DNA from: Nocardioides luteus
GTDB taxonomy: Bacteria; Actinomycetota; Actinomycetes; Propionibacteriales; Nocardioidaceae
Direction: 5' to 3'
Length of the DNA: 48,179 nucleotides
Assembly (NCBI RefSeq): GCF_000960475.2
Contig: NZ_JZDQ02000044.1
Span: 1-48,179 of the forward strand
Position numbers and translations under genes: made by a program. Every line of letters begins with the position of its first letter. Position 1 is the stretch's first letter. Positions 23,896 through 32,162 of this stretch are shown here, one piece after another. The notes below the pieces were generated by a model, which worked only from the letters and a program-made list of their open reading frames with translations, had not been told where the DNA came from and did no database searches.

Positions 23896-23967
23896 AAACG
23901 AATGTTCATTCTCTTTGAGAGAACTCTCCTCCTCCTCGGCGGATTTATCAAGAATGAATGTTCGTTT
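23896..23967. promoter_or_regulatory. Paired TetR operators in the divergent promoter
   Basis: AAACGAATGTTCATTC (23896-23911) and GAATGAATGTTCGTTT (23952-23967) are inverted copies of each other at 14 of 16 positions. The first contains the 12-bp palindrome GAATGTTCATTC. They flank the space between the membrane-protein and TetR starts and probably bind the TetR product. Confidence 0.7.
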
Positions 23968-23989
23968 TCTTTTGAGGTATCCTCAGCCC

Positions 23990-24595
23990 ATGCCCAAGGT
24001 CAGCGAGGAGCACCGTGCCGAGAAACGCCAGCAGATCATCGCGGCGACGCTGCGCTGCGTGGAGCGCGACGGCTTCCACAAGACGACGATGGCCGCGGTC
24101 GTCAAGGAGTCCGGCCTCTCGGCAGGGTCGGTCTACACCTACTTCCGCAGCAAGAACGACATCATCCACGCGATCGCCCAGTCCGGCCTGACCGGTGTCA
24201 CCGCCGCGATCAACCGGCTCATCCCCGAAGAGGGATCGGACATGGACGCTCCCCCGCCGGAGTGGGCGATCGAGGCCGCCACCCAGCACCTTCTCGATCT
24301 CGGCACCGAGCTCGGGGTGGACCTCCCGCGGATCGCCCTGCAGACCTGGGCGGAGGCCGCGCGCGACCCGGAGATCCACGCGATCATGGTGCCCGAGGCC
24401 CGACGGATCCGCGACGCCTGGCGCAACTACGCCGAGAAGGCCATCGACGCGGGCCAGTTCCGCCGAGGTGCCGACCCCGAACGCATCGCGATGGTCCTCA
24501 CCGGCCTGCTGCCGGGCTTTATCCTGCAGCGGATCATGCTGGGTGACGTCACCCCGAAGATCTACGCCGCAGGGCTCGCCGACCTGCTCGACTGA
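23990..24595 (+). CDS. TetR-family regulator
   Basis: The 201-residue protein has a clear TetR helix-turn-helix: FHKTTMAAVVKESGLSAGSV followed by YTYFRSKNDII (about residues 30-60). A helical ligand-binding domain (about 70-201) contains LPRIALQTWAEAARDPEI, a TetR_C motif common in actinobacterial AcrR-like regulators. ATG 23990 fits the usual distance to the HTH; upstream in-frame codons cross the second operator. It faces the membrane-protein gene and two related operator sequences lie between them. It probably represses that gene and itself. Confidence 0.88.
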   Translation: MPKVSEEHRAEKRQQIIAATLRCVERDGFHKTTMAAVVKESGLSAGSVYTYFRSKNDIIHAIAQSGLTGVTAAINRLIPEEGSDMDAPPPEWAIEAATQHLLDLGTELGVDLPRIALQTWAEAARDPEIHAIMVPEARRIRDAWRNYAEKAIDAGQFRRGADPERIAMVLTGLLPGFILQRIMLGDVTPKIYAAGLADLLD

Positions 24596-24611
24596 GGACC
24601 TACGACGGCGA

Positions 24612-25562
24612 CTACGGCGTCGCCGCGGCGAACCGGGCAGCGAGAGCCTTGATGTGCGCAACCAGCTCCGGCGGTTCGTGCACCTCGAAATCGAAGCCCT
24701 TGCCGGCGACGTAGACGGCCAGCTCGTCCAAGGAGTTGGACCCGGCACGCAGGGTGCAGCGATGCTCGTCGATCGGCTCCAGGGCCGCGGTGGTGGGAGC
24801 GATGCGCTCCGCGGCCGTCTCGGCACTGACATGCAGCGTGAACCGACCCTGATAACGGTACGCAGCGGTCGAGACGGCCCGCGAGGTGTAGCCGCCGAGC
24901 TCGGGATCCGGCGGGGTGCGTGGGGTGAACCGGGGACCGGTGGGCGTACGCGGTTCGAGTCGATCGACACGATAGGTGCGCCAGTCCTGACGATCGACGT
25001 CCCAGCCGACGAGGTACCAGCGCCGGCCGGTGTGCACCAACCGGTGCGGCTCCGCGGTGCGTACGCTCGAGGTGCCGTCGTGGGTGCGGTAGTCGAAACG
25101 TAGGCGCAGGGAGTCTCGACAGGCCGCGGCGATGGCCGTGAGCGTGTCCGGATCGGCGGTGGGTCCGATGTTGGTCAGGGGAACGGTCATCGACTGGAGT
25201 GCGTTGATCCGGTGGCGGAGCCGGGACGGCAGCACCTGCTCGAGCTTCGCCAGCGCCCGCACCGATGTCTCCTCGATGCCGGTGATCGAACCGCCGGCCG
25301 CCGTACGCAGACCCATCGCCACCGCGACGGCCTCGTCGTCGTCGAGCAGCAGCGGCGGCAGGTCAGCGCCCGGCCCCAGCCGGTAGCCGGCGGTGCCGGC
25401 GGTGGCGTGCACCGGGTAGCCGAGGGCGCGCAGCCGGTCGATGTCGCGGCGAACCGTACGGGTGGTCACCTCCAGCCGCTCGGCCAGCTCGGCGCCGGAC
25501 CAGTCGCGCCGCGCCTGCAGCAACGAGAGCAGCCGCAGCAGCCGTGCCGATGTCTCCCACAT
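24612..25562 (-). CDS. WYL-domain transcriptional regulator (YafY/PafC type)
   Basis: The 316-residue protein starts with a DeoR-like helix-turn-helix: SAELAERLEVTTRTVRRDI-type sequence, seen here as GAELAERLEVTTRTVRRDID split around residues 23-42. A WYL domain (about 140-215) follows, with LRLRFDYRTHDG, RWYLVGWDVDRQDWRTYRVDR-type residues, and RLEPRTP. A C-terminal WCX extension (about 235-316) ends the protein. WYL domains bind nucleic acids or small ligands and often respond to DNA damage. It is divergent from the epoxide hydrolase gene with 63 bp between starts, so that gene is a candidate target. The start at 25562 is the only one fitting the HTH position. Confidence 0.87.
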   Translation of the reverse strand: MWETSARLLRLLSLLQARRDWSGAELAERLEVTTRTVRRDIDRLRALGYPVHATAGTAGYRLGPGADLPPLLLDDDEAVAVAMGLRTAAGGSITGIEETSVRALAKLEQVLPSRLRHRINALQSMTVPLTNIGPTADPDTLTAIAAACRDSLRLRFDYRTHDGTSSVRTAEPHRLVHTGRRWYLVGWDVDRQDWRTYRVDRLEPRTPTGPRFTPRTPPDPELGGYTSRAVSTAAYRYQGRFTLHVSAETAAERIAPTTAALEPIDEHRCTLRAGSNSLDELAVYVAGKGFDFEVHEPPELVAHIKALAARFAAATP

Positions 25563-25625
25563 GTCGTGAAGTCTGCCATCGTCCTAGGACAGAAGCTGGC
25601 CTAACTGGTCCGTAGCGTTGCCGAT

Positions 25626-26780
25626 ATGGACACCAACAGCGAGATCCACCCCTTCACCATCGACGTTCCCCAGGCCGACCTCGACGACCTCGCCGAGCGG
25701 CTCACCAGGACACGCTGGACCACCGACCTTCCCGACGTCGGGTGGAGCCGCGGGGTTCCGGCCGGCTACCTCAAGGGGCTGGCCGACTACTGGCGTGACG
25801 GCTACGACTGGCGCACCTACGAGCGGCAGCTGAACTCCTACCCGCAGTTCACGACCGAGATCGACGGGCAGAACATCCACTTCCTGCACGTACGCTCCCC
25901 CGAGCCCGACGCGCTGCCGCTGATCCTGATCCACGGCTGGCCCGGATCGATCGTGGAGTTCCTGAACGTCATCGGTCCCCTCACCGACCCCAGGGCCCAC
26001 GGCGGTGACCCGGCGAACGCGTTCCATCTGGTGATCCCGTCACTCCCGGGCAACGGGTTCTCCGGACCGACCACCGAGGCCGGCTGGGACATCAACCGGG
26101 TGACGCGGGCGCTCGCCGTCCTGATGGACCGGCTCGGCTACGACCGCTACGGCGCGCAGGGCGGCGACACCGGCGCGGTCATCGCCCCGGGGCTCGGCCG
26201 GCTCGATCCCGACAAGGTCGTCGGCGTGCACGCGAACGGGCTCTACGCCTTCGCGGAGGTCGCCCCGGAGGATCAGGTCGGGCTGACCGAGGCCGAGCAG
26301 GAGCGCCTGAAGGTCCAGGGTTACTGGAAGTTCGAGGGTGCCGGCTACATGATGATGCAGACCACGCGCCCCCAGACCCTGGCGCACGGGCTCCACGACT
26401 CGCCGGTGGGGCAGCTGGCCTGGATCGTGGAGAAGTTCAAGGAGTGGACCGATCCCGCGGCCGACCTCCCCGAGGATGCGGTGGATCGTGATCTGCTGCT
26501 CACCAACGTCATGCTCTACTGGCTGACCGGCACGGCCGGTTCCTCGGCCAACAGCTACTACGAGACCGCGCATGCCGGCGCCTGGAGCGCGAGCGCACGT
26601 TCCACCGTGCCGACCGGGGTGGCCGTGTTCCCCATGGATGTGTCGATCCGGAGCACCATCGAGCGCGAGCACACCCTCGTGCACTGGTCCGAGTTCGACC
26701 GCGGCGGCCACTTCGCCGCCCTCGAAGCCCCCGACCTGCTCGTCGGCGACGTCCGGGACTTCTTCGAGAAGCTGCGCTGA
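25626..26780 (+). CDS. Epoxide hydrolase, EHN-type alpha/beta hydrolase
   Basis: The 384-residue protein has the N-terminal EHN domain (about 5-110, with RLTRTRWTTDLPD) typical of microsomal-type epoxide hydrolases. It is joined to an alpha/beta hydrolase core. HGWPGS (103-108) forms the oxyanion hole. The nucleophile is Asp181 in GAQGGDTGAVIA, where the usual motif is GGDWG; Thr replaces Trp. The catalytic His lies in GGHFAALEAPD near the C-terminus. It should open epoxides to diols through an ester intermediate, but the natural substrate is unknown. It is divergent from a WYL regulator that may control it, and a 13-bp inverted repeat lies after its stop. Confidence 0.87.
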   Translation: MDTNSEIHPFTIDVPQADLDDLAERLTRTRWTTDLPDVGWSRGVPAGYLKGLADYWRDGYDWRTYERQLNSYPQFTTEIDGQNIHFLHVRSPEPDALPLILIHGWPGSIVEFLNVIGPLTDPRAHGGDPANAFHLVIPSLPGNGFSGPTTEAGWDINRVTRALAVLMDRLGYDRYGAQGGDTGAVIAPGLGRLDPDKVVGVHANGLYAFAEVAPEDQVGLTEAEQERLKVQGYWKFEGAGYMMMQTTRPQTLAHGLHDSPVGQLAWIVEKFKEWTDPAADLPEDAVDRDLLLTNVMLYWLTGTAGSSANSYYETAHAGAWSASARSTVPTGVAVFPMDVSIRSTIEREHTLVHWSEFDRGGHFAALEAPDLLVGDVRDFFEKLR

Positions 26781-26791
26781 GGACCGCTGCG

Positions 26792-26840
26792 CGGGGTGCG
26801 CTACCGGTCGGCCCAGCGGGCGACCCAGTAGCGCACCCCG
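26792..26840. terminator. Inverted repeat at the convergent end of epoxide hydrolase and LigB-like genes
   Basis: CGGGGTGCGCTAC (26792-26804) is perfectly complementary to GTAGCGCACCCCG (26828-26840) with a 23-nt loop. The right arm lies within the last codons of the minus-strand gene. Terminator function is likely for the plus-strand gene. Confidence 0.55.
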
Positions 26841-27301
26841 TAGGGGTCGTCCTCATAGTCGACCGCCACGGTCGTGACGCCACGCAGCAGCTCGGCGGCC
26901 TCCACGATCGGGCCGACGTCGGCCCAGAGCTCATCGGCCAGCTGGAGATCGAGCGCACCGAGCGCCTCGGGATCGGGCGTCGCCAGGGCCTTCCCGAGCA
27001 CGTCGTCGAACCCCGCAGCCCGCGGGTCGAGGTGTCCCGGCGCCTTCTCGCTGCGGCGGGCCGAGCCGTTGCCGACGATGAGGTACGCCGCCTCCCCGCT
27101 GTCCACCGGAGCCGTGCCGACCTCGGCCAGCAGCGCGGTGGCCACCCGGGCGCCCTGCGCACCGGCGACGACGCGTACGTCCTCCCCCAGCCAGGCCACC
27201 GCGGCCAGGCAGGCAGCGCGGAGGTCGTGGACAGGGTCCTCGAGCGAGGCGTACTCCGGCAGCAGGGCCAGACATCCCGGAACCAGCGCCACTCGCGTCA
27301 C
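26801..27301 (-). CDS. LigB-like (class III extradiol dioxygenase subunit B-like) protein of unknown function
   Basis: The 166-residue protein opens MTRVALVPGCLALLPEYASL and contains VGNGSARRSEKAPGHLD followed by DPRAAGFDDVL and DPYGVRYWVARW. The GNGSARRSEKAPG.LD and PYGV.Y.V..W blocks are characteristic of actinobacterial proteins annotated as class III extradiol dioxygenase subunit B-like. The N-terminal metal-binding histidines of true LigB enzymes are not seen, so catalysis is doubtful. The GTG start overlaps the folP stop by 4 nt (GTGA), tying it to folP and gpgS. The protein is shorter than usual for the family (about 220-240), with a reduced N-terminal half. A folate- or cell-wall-related role is only contextual. 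Confidence 0.65.
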   Translation of the reverse strand: MTRVALVPGCLALLPEYASLEDPVHDLRAACLAAVAWLGEDVRVVAGAQGARVATALLAEVGTAPVDSGEAAYLIVGNGSARRSEKAPGHLDPRAAGFDDVLGKALATPDPEALGALDLQLADELWADVGPIVEAAELLRGVTTVAVDYEDDPYGVRYWVARWADR

Positions 27302-28158
27302 TGCAGCCCCCTGATCGCTCGCGCCGGAAGCCGTCTCCCGGCGATCGTCCGGGCCATGTCGACGGTCTGGCGGGTCTCCGGGACCTGGTGGACCCGGTAG
27401 ATGCGGGCGCCGGCCATCGCGCAGACGGTCGTCGCGGCCAGCGTGCCGAGCAGGCGCTCACCGACCGGCAGGTCGAGGGTCTCCCCCACGAAGTCCTTGT
27501 TGGAGAGGGAGACGAGCACGGGCCAGCCGGTGGCGACCATCTCCCCCAGCCGACGGGTGATCTCGAGGGAGTGGAAGGTGTTCTTCCCGAAGTCGTGGGC
27601 CGGGTCGATCACGATCGAGTCCTTGGCGACGCCTGCGTCCAGGGCACGCTGGGCGTAGCCCAGGGTGTCGTCGATCGCTGCTCGCACCACGTCGTCGTAC
27701 TCGATCCGGTAGGGCCGCGTCCGCGGCGTCACGCCGCCGGTGTGGGTGCACACGATCGCAGCGCCATGGGCAGCAGCGACGTCGACGAGTTCCGGGTCTG
27801 CTCCGCCCCAGGCGTCGTTGATGAGGTCGGCCCCAGCGGCGCACACCGCGTCGCCCACCTCGGCGCGCCAGGTGTCGACCGAGATCACCAGGGCCGGGAA
27901 CTCCTCCCGCACCCGGGCGACGAAGTCGACCACCCGGGCCTTCTCCTCCGCCGCGTCGATCTCCGCGCCCGGTGCCGCCTTGATCCCGCCGATGTCGACG
28001 ATCTCCGCCCCCTGGGAGGCCACCAGGCGTACGCGCTCGAAGGCCGCGTCCTCGGCCCAGGTCGCTCCCTTGTCGAAGAACGAGTCCGGGGTGCGGTTGA
28101 CGATCGCCATCATCAGCGCGTCGTCATCACCGAAGTCGTGTCGTCCGAGGCGCAGCAT
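27298..28158 (-). CDS. folP2: Dihydropteroate synthase-like protein (FolP2 type)
   Basis: The 286-residue TIM-barrel protein carries IVNRTPDSFFDKG (the pterin-loop motif of DHPS), DIGGIKAAPG, ISVDTWRAEV, LINDAWGG, IDPAHDFGKN and a closing RIYRVHQVPETRQ. The canonical DVGGEST-type loop is altered to DIGGIKAAP, as in FolP2 rather than FolP1. Mycobacterial FolP2 is next to gpgS, as here, and did not behave as a main sulfonamide target, so its role in folate synthesis is uncertain. The start overlaps the gpgS stop by one base (TGATG) and its own stop overlaps the LigB-like start. The three form one translationally coupled operon. Confidence 0.88.
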   Translation of the reverse strand: MLRLGRHDFGDDDALMMAIVNRTPDSFFDKGATWAEDAAFERVRLVASQGAEIVDIGGIKAAPGAEIDAAEEKARVVDFVARVREEFPALVISVDTWRAEVGDAVCAAGADLINDAWGGADPELVDVAAAHGAAIVCTHTGGVTPRTRPYRIEYDDVVRAAIDDTLGYAQRALDAGVAKDSIVIDPAHDFGKNTFHSLEITRRLGEMVATGWPVLVSLSNKDFVGETLDLPVGERLLGTLAATTVCAMAGARIYRVHQVPETRQTVDMARTIAGRRLPARAIRGLQ

Positions 28159-29078
28159 CAGGCGACCATACCGCCCGAGCCGTCGCGCAGCGGCGGCCGC
28201 TCCAGGAGGCTCACGCTCCGGTCGACGACCTTGGTCGAGCCGTCGATCGGGATGTACTGCCGCATCTCCACATCGTCGCCCGCCGGACCGGTGCCGAGGC
28301 GGCGCGACATCATGCCCACGATCTGCGTCGCCATCAGGCCGAGGTCGAAGAGATCCTGGTGGCTGTGGTCGCGCTGACCGAGGTCTACCTGGGCGATCGC
28401 GTCCATCCCGCGGGTGTCGAGCGTGTCGACGAGGGCGGCGAGCTCCACGCCGTAGCCGGTCGGGACCCGCAGCCGCTCGAAGAGCGAGCGCCGGATCGAC
28501 CACTCCCCCGCCAGCGGCTGGATCAGGTCGCGCAGCGGCCTGCGGTGGAGCGCGAGCAGCGGGCGGGCGACGAGCTCGGTGACCCGGCCGCCGTCGAGAC
28601 CGTGCTCACCGGGGCGCCGGTAGAAGCCCTTGACCAGCTCGATCGTCGGATTGTTGACAAGGGGGCCGACCAGGCCGCGTACGAAATGGGTGTCCCACTC
28701 GGTCAGGTCGGCGTCCATGAAGACGATGAGCTCGCCGGTGGTCACGAACTGCGACTTCCACATCGCCTCGCCCTTGCCGGGATAGGACCCGAGATCGGGA
28801 CGGATCGCCGCCGAGGCGTAGACGTCGGCGCCGGCGTCGGAGGCGATCCGCGCGGTGTCGTCGGAGGAGTCGGAGTCGATCACGACGAGTTCGTCGACCA
28901 GGTCGGAGGTCTCCATCAGGCTGCTGCGCAGCGTGCTGACCAGGTCGCCGACGGTCGCGGCCTCGTTGCGCGCCGGGACGACGAGGCTGACCCGCTGCCC
29001 CTGCTTCGCCTCGACGAGCTCGGCCAGCGACCAGTCGTCCCAGTGATGGGTGTTGCTCTCCGACCACGACATGCTCAA
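28158..29078 (-). CDS. gpgS: Glucosyl-3-phosphoglycerate synthase
   Basis: The 306-residue GT-A fold glycosyltransferase has SLVVPARNEAATVGDLVSTL at the start, a VIDSDSSDDT nucleotide-sugar segment, and the metal-binding DAD at residues 122-124 in FMDADLTEWD. The acceptor-site signatures GKGEAMWKS, VTELVARPLL, PTGYGVELAAL and QVDLGQRDHSHQDL are those of GpgS. It transfers glucose from UDP-glucose (or another NDP-glucose) to 3-phosphoglycerate. This is the first step towards glucosylglycerate and, in mycobacteria, methylglucose lipopolysaccharides. It heads the gpgS-folP2-LigB-like operon. No glucosylglycerate phosphatase is evident next door. Confidence 0.92.
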   Translation of the reverse strand: MSMSWSESNTHHWDDWSLAELVEAKQGQRVSLVVPARNEAATVGDLVSTLRSSLMETSDLVDELVVIDSDSSDDTARIASDAGADVYASAAIRPDLGSYPGKGEAMWKSQFVTTGELIVFMDADLTEWDTHFVRGLVGPLVNNPTIELVKGFYRRPGEHGLDGGRVTELVARPLLALHRRPLRDLIQPLAGEWSIRRSLFERLRVPTGYGVELAALVDTLDTRGMDAIAQVDLGQRDHSHQDLFDLGLMATQIVGMMSRRLGTGPAGDDVEMRQYIPIDGSTKVVDRSVSLLERPPLRDGSGGMVA

Positions 29079-29150
29079 ACCCTATCGACGGAAACCCAGA
29101 CACCCGATCGATACCCGATCCGTCCGGCTCCCAGCCACTCTCGGCCAGGG

Positions 29151-29663
29151 CTACGGCGTGTCCTCGTGAGAGCGCGCGAAGGTGAGGACCTCGTCGGTGG
29201 CGCCGTTCATCCAGACGTCCTGGCAGGCCTGCGCCATCTCCTCGAGGCCGTCGACGATCGTGCCGAAGACGTTGCCCGGCACCCAGCCCTGGTCGCCGTT
29301 GATGAGGAGGTTGTTGCGGCCGTAGAAGAGGGCGAGGTCGACGATCTCGGTCAGCTCCCCCGGGCCGCGGTCCTCCGGGTAGCCGTAGGACGGGTTGCCG
29401 AGATCGTCGGAGGAGAAGGCGAAGTAGCACAGGTCGCCCGGGATCGGGGTGACCGTGGTGTTCTCCTTGCCGGGCTCCTTCGCGGCGAAGGCGGGCACCA
29501 GGTGGTAGATCTCGTTGCGGGCGTACTTGCCGTGGAAGACCTGGCCGCTGAGCGGCAGCGCGTCCCAGACGGCGCCGGCGGTGCGTGGCGCCTCCTCGTC
29601 GAGCAGCCGGGCGAGGCAGGAGACGCCGCGGCGTTCCAGGGTGACGGTGATGTAGCGGCTCAT
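29151..29663 (-). CDS. DUF3830 family protein (cyclophilin-like fold)
   Basis: The 170-residue protein begins MSRYITVTLERRGVSCLARL and continues with LDEEAPRTAGAVWDALPLSG, VFHGKYARNEIYHLVPAF, GDLCYFAFSS and FYGRNNLLINGDQGWVPGNV-type segments. These are characteristic of DUF3830, a family with a cyclophilin-like barrel. ATG 29663 follows GAGGAG and overlaps the amidase stop (ATGA). DUF3830 genes often sit in operons with amidases and hydrolases of unknown substrate. A small-molecule enzymatic or chaperone role is possible, but no activity is established. It closes the dehydrogenase-amidase-DUF3830 unit. Confidence 0.8.
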   Translation of the reverse strand: MSRYITVTLERRGVSCLARLLDEEAPRTAGAVWDALPLSGQVFHGKYARNEIYHLVPAFAAKEPGKENTTVTPIPGDLCYFAFSSDDLGNPSYGYPEDRGPGELTEIVDLALFYGRNNLLINGDQGWVPGNVFGTIVDGLEEMAQACQDVWMNGATDEVLTFARSHEDTP

Positions 29664-31075
29664 CTGGCTCCTCGAGGATTGTCGACAGGTCGGACGAACG
29701 GCTCGCCGCTGGCCCGCTCGTAGGCCCGCGCCGCACGCAGCACGCGGGCGTCGTCGTGGCGCGCCCCGACGATCTGGAGGCCGACGGGCAGGCCGGCGTC
29801 GGTGGTGCCGCACGGCACGCTCGCCGCCGGCTGCTGGGTCATGTTGAACGGGTAGGTGTAGGGCGTCCAGCTCGGCCACCACGGCGAGGGCCACCCCTCC
29901 GGTGTCTGCCGCCCGCGCTCGAAGGCGGTGATCGGCATGGTCGGGGTGATCAGCAGGTCGTACGTCTCGTGGAACCGCCCCATCAGCCGGCCCAGGTCCA
30001 TCCGGACCGCGGTGGCGTCCAGGTAGTCGGCGGCGGAGCCGCGGCCCTTGGTCTCGATGCCTTCGCGCAGCAGGGGGTCGATCCGGTCGATCGCGCCGGC
30101 CGGGTAGGCGTCGAGCACCTTCGCGGCACCGCAGAACCACAGCACGTCGAACGCCTCGACCGGGTCGGTGAAGCCGGGGTCGACCTCGTCGACCTGGGCG
30201 CCCTCGGCCTCGAGCACGACGACCGCCGCGCGGACCAGTCGTTCGACCTCCGGGTCGTTCTTCACGTACCCGAGCGTGGGCGAGAACCCGATCCGCAGCC
30301 CTTCGACGCCGTCGTCGAGGCCGGTCAGGAAGGAGGTCCTCGGGGTCGGCAGGGCCGACCAGTCACGGGAGTCGAAGCCGGCGATCACGTCGAGCAGGGC
30401 GGCGGCGTCGGTGACCGTCCGGGTCATCGGTCCGGCATGGGAGAGGGTGCCGAACGGGCTGGCGGGATAGAGCGGCACGAGGCCGTAGGTCGGCTTGATC
30501 GTCACGGTGCCGGTGAAGGATGCCGGGATCCGCACCGACCCGCCGCCGTCGGTGCCGAGCGCCCACGGGCCCATGCCGAGGCCGACCGCGGCGGCCGCGC
30601 CGCCGCTGGAGCCGCCCGAGGTCAGGGCCGGGTCCCACGGGTTGCCGGTGGAGCCGTGGCGGAGCGAGTCGGTGACGCCCTTCCAGGCGAACTCCGGTGT
30701 CGTGGTCTTGCCGGTGATCACGGCCCCGGCCTCGCGCAGCCGCGCGACCGCGGGCGCGTCCTCCGGCCACGGTCCGGCCTCGTCGATGAGCCAGGTTCCG
30801 CGGATTGTCGGCAATCCTGCTGTCCACAGGATGTCCTTGACCGAGGTCGGTACACCGTCAGCGCTGCCGAGCGGCCGCCCGGCCCGCCACCGCTCGGTGG
30901 ACGCGGTCGCCTGCTCCAGCGCACCGTCGGGGTCGACCCGGACGAACGCGTTCACCGCGGGGTCGCGCTCCTCGATCGTGTCGAGCACGGCGCGGGTGGC
31001 GTCGAGCGGCGTGAAGGCTCCGGTGCGGTAGCCGGCGACGAGCTCGGCCGCGGTCATGGCACTGAGGTCGGTCAT
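29660..31075 (-). CDS. Amidase signature-family amidohydrolase
   Basis: The 471-residue amidase carries the Ser-cisSer-Lys triad: Lys80 in PTSVKDILW, the cis-Ser in SGGSSGGAAAAV (154-159) and nucleophile Ser180 in GTDGGGSVRIPAS. The C-terminal DLLITPTMPITAF and the substrate-binding region (about 300-430) are of the GatA/AtzF/aryl-amidase type. It hydrolyses an amide or carbamoyl bond; substrate is unknown. It is coupled by ATGA overlaps to the hydroxyacid dehydrogenase before it and DUF3830 after it. A GATTGTCGGCAATC sequence (30803-30816), resembling the regulon operator with two changed centre bases, lies within the coding region. Confidence 0.9.
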   Translation of the reverse strand: MTDLSAMTAAELVAGYRTGAFTPLDATRAVLDTIEERDPAVNAFVRVDPDGALEQATASTERWRAGRPLGSADGVPTSVKDILWTAGLPTIRGTWLIDEAGPWPEDAPAVARLREAGAVITGKTTTPEFAWKGVTDSLRHGSTGNPWDPALTSGGSSGGAAAAVGLGMGPWALGTDGGGSVRIPASFTGTVTIKPTYGLVPLYPASPFGTLSHAGPMTRTVTDAAALLDVIAGFDSRDWSALPTPRTSFLTGLDDGVEGLRIGFSPTLGYVKNDPEVERLVRAAVVVLEAEGAQVDEVDPGFTDPVEAFDVLWFCGAAKVLDAYPAGAIDRIDPLLREGIETKGRGSAADYLDATAVRMDLGRLMGRFHETYDLLITPTMPITAFERGRQTPEGWPSPWWPSWTPYTYPFNMTQQPAASVPCGTTDAGLPVGLQIVGARHDDARVLRAARAYERASGEPFVRPVDNPRGAR

Positions 31076-32067
31076 GGCCGCGTCCCCTCCTCCGCGACGA
31101 CGAAGCCGTGTCGCTTGTCGACGATGTTCAGCGGTGGCTCACCGTTCAGCCAGCGCCGGGCGTTGTCGATGAACTGGCGTGCCAGCGCCTCCCGCCAGCC
31201 CTCGTAGTCACCGGACATGTGTGCCGAGACCGCCACTCCCGGCATCGTCCACAACGGGCTCTCGGCCGGCAGCGGCTCCACCTCGAAGACGTCGAGGGAT
31301 GCCGCCTCGACCGGACCGTCCCGGAGCGCGGAGACGAGCGCGCTCTCGTCGACGATCGGGCCGCGTCCGACGTTGACCAGGTGGCTGCCCGGCTTCATCG
31401 CCGCGAGCACGTCCTTGCTGATCAGGCCGCGGGTCTGCTCGGTCAGCGGGGCCGCGACCACGACGTGGTCGGCCCAGCCCACGTGCGCGACCAGGTCGGC
31501 GCTCGCGACGATCTCACCGAAGTCGGGATCACCGCTGCGGGCGGTGCGGCCGGCGCCGCGTACCTGCATCCCGGCAGCACGCAGCAGCCGGGCCGTCTCG
31601 CGGCCGATCGCGCCGGTGCCGACCACGAGCGCGGTCTCCGCGCTGATCAGCCGGGTCTCGCGGCGGTGCCATTTCCGGGCCGTCTGCAGGTCATGACTGA
31701 CGTGGATGTCCTTGGCCACCGCCAGGATCGAGCCGAGCACGAACTCCGCCATCGCCCGGTCGAAGATCCCGCGGGCGTTGGTGACGACCACGTCGGAGCC
31801 GACCAGCTCCGGGAACAGGAGCTTGTCGACGCCGGCGGCGGCGACATGGATCCAGCGCAGCGAGCCGGCGCTGGGCCAGGCGTCGCGCACGGCTTCGGAG
31901 AAGTAGTCCCACAGCAACAGTGCCTCGGCGCCGCGGAGCGCGTCGGGCAGACCTGCGGCATCGGTGTAGACGAGCTCGGCATCCGCCTCGAGGAGCTCCA
32001 TGCCGACGGGTCTGCCGCCGTCGGACGGGCACAGGATCGTGATCGTGGGGCGCCGCGACGTCTCCAA
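31072..32067 (-). CDS. D-2-hydroxyacid dehydrogenase (phosphoglycerate dehydrogenase-like)
   Basis: The 331-residue protein has the 2-hydroxyacid dehydrogenase layout. The N-terminal catalytic part (about 1-95) is followed by a Rossmann domain with LVVGTGAIGRETARLL (about 135-150). Catalytic Arg lies in NVGRGPIVDE, Glu in SLDVFEVEPLP and His in VSAHMSGDY. TTG 32067 was chosen because GGAGGA lies 5 nt upstream; an ATG at 32094 extends into the ribosome-site region. It reduces a 2-oxo acid or oxidises a D-2-hydroxy acid. It leads the operon with amidase and DUF3830 and is divergent from the two maleate-isomerase-like genes, with a perfect regulon operator between them. Confidence 0.87.
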   Translation of the reverse strand: METSRRPTITILCPSDGGRPVGMELLEADAELVYTDAAGLPDALRGAEALLLWDYFSEAVRDAWPSAGSLRWIHVAAAGVDKLLFPELVGSDVVVTNARGIFDRAMAEFVLGSILAVAKDIHVSHDLQTARKWHRRETRLISAETALVVGTGAIGRETARLLRAAGMQVRGAGRTARSGDPDFGEIVASADLVAHVGWADHVVVAAPLTEQTRGLISKDVLAAMKPGSHLVNVGRGPIVDESALVSALRDGPVEAASLDVFEVEPLPAESPLWTMPGVAVSAHMSGDYEGWREALARQFIDNARRWLNGEPPLNIVDKRHGFVVAEEGTRP

Positions 32068-32135
32068 GAAAATCCTCCGTCGCACTCGACACACCTCGGC
32101 AACAATCCGAGACTACGCTAGGAAAGCAGATTGCA

Positions 32136-32149
32136 GATTGTCAACAATC
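32136..32149. promoter_or_regulatory. GntR-regulon operator 1 (divergent dehydrogenase / isomerase-like promoter)
   Basis: GATTGTCAACAATC (32136-32149) is a near-perfect palindrome identical to the copies at 35214 and 37512. It is nested in an outer inverted repeat, GCTAGGA (32117-32123) with TCCTAGC (32148-32154). Its position allows control of both divergent operons. Confidence 0.8.
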
Positions 32150-32162
32150 CTAGCGAGGTGCG

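Noticed and set aside
29675..29690. GATTGTCGACAGGTC-like sequence near the amidase stop, resembling the GntR operator
   Set aside because: Only one half matches and it lies in coding sequence, so it is probably chance.
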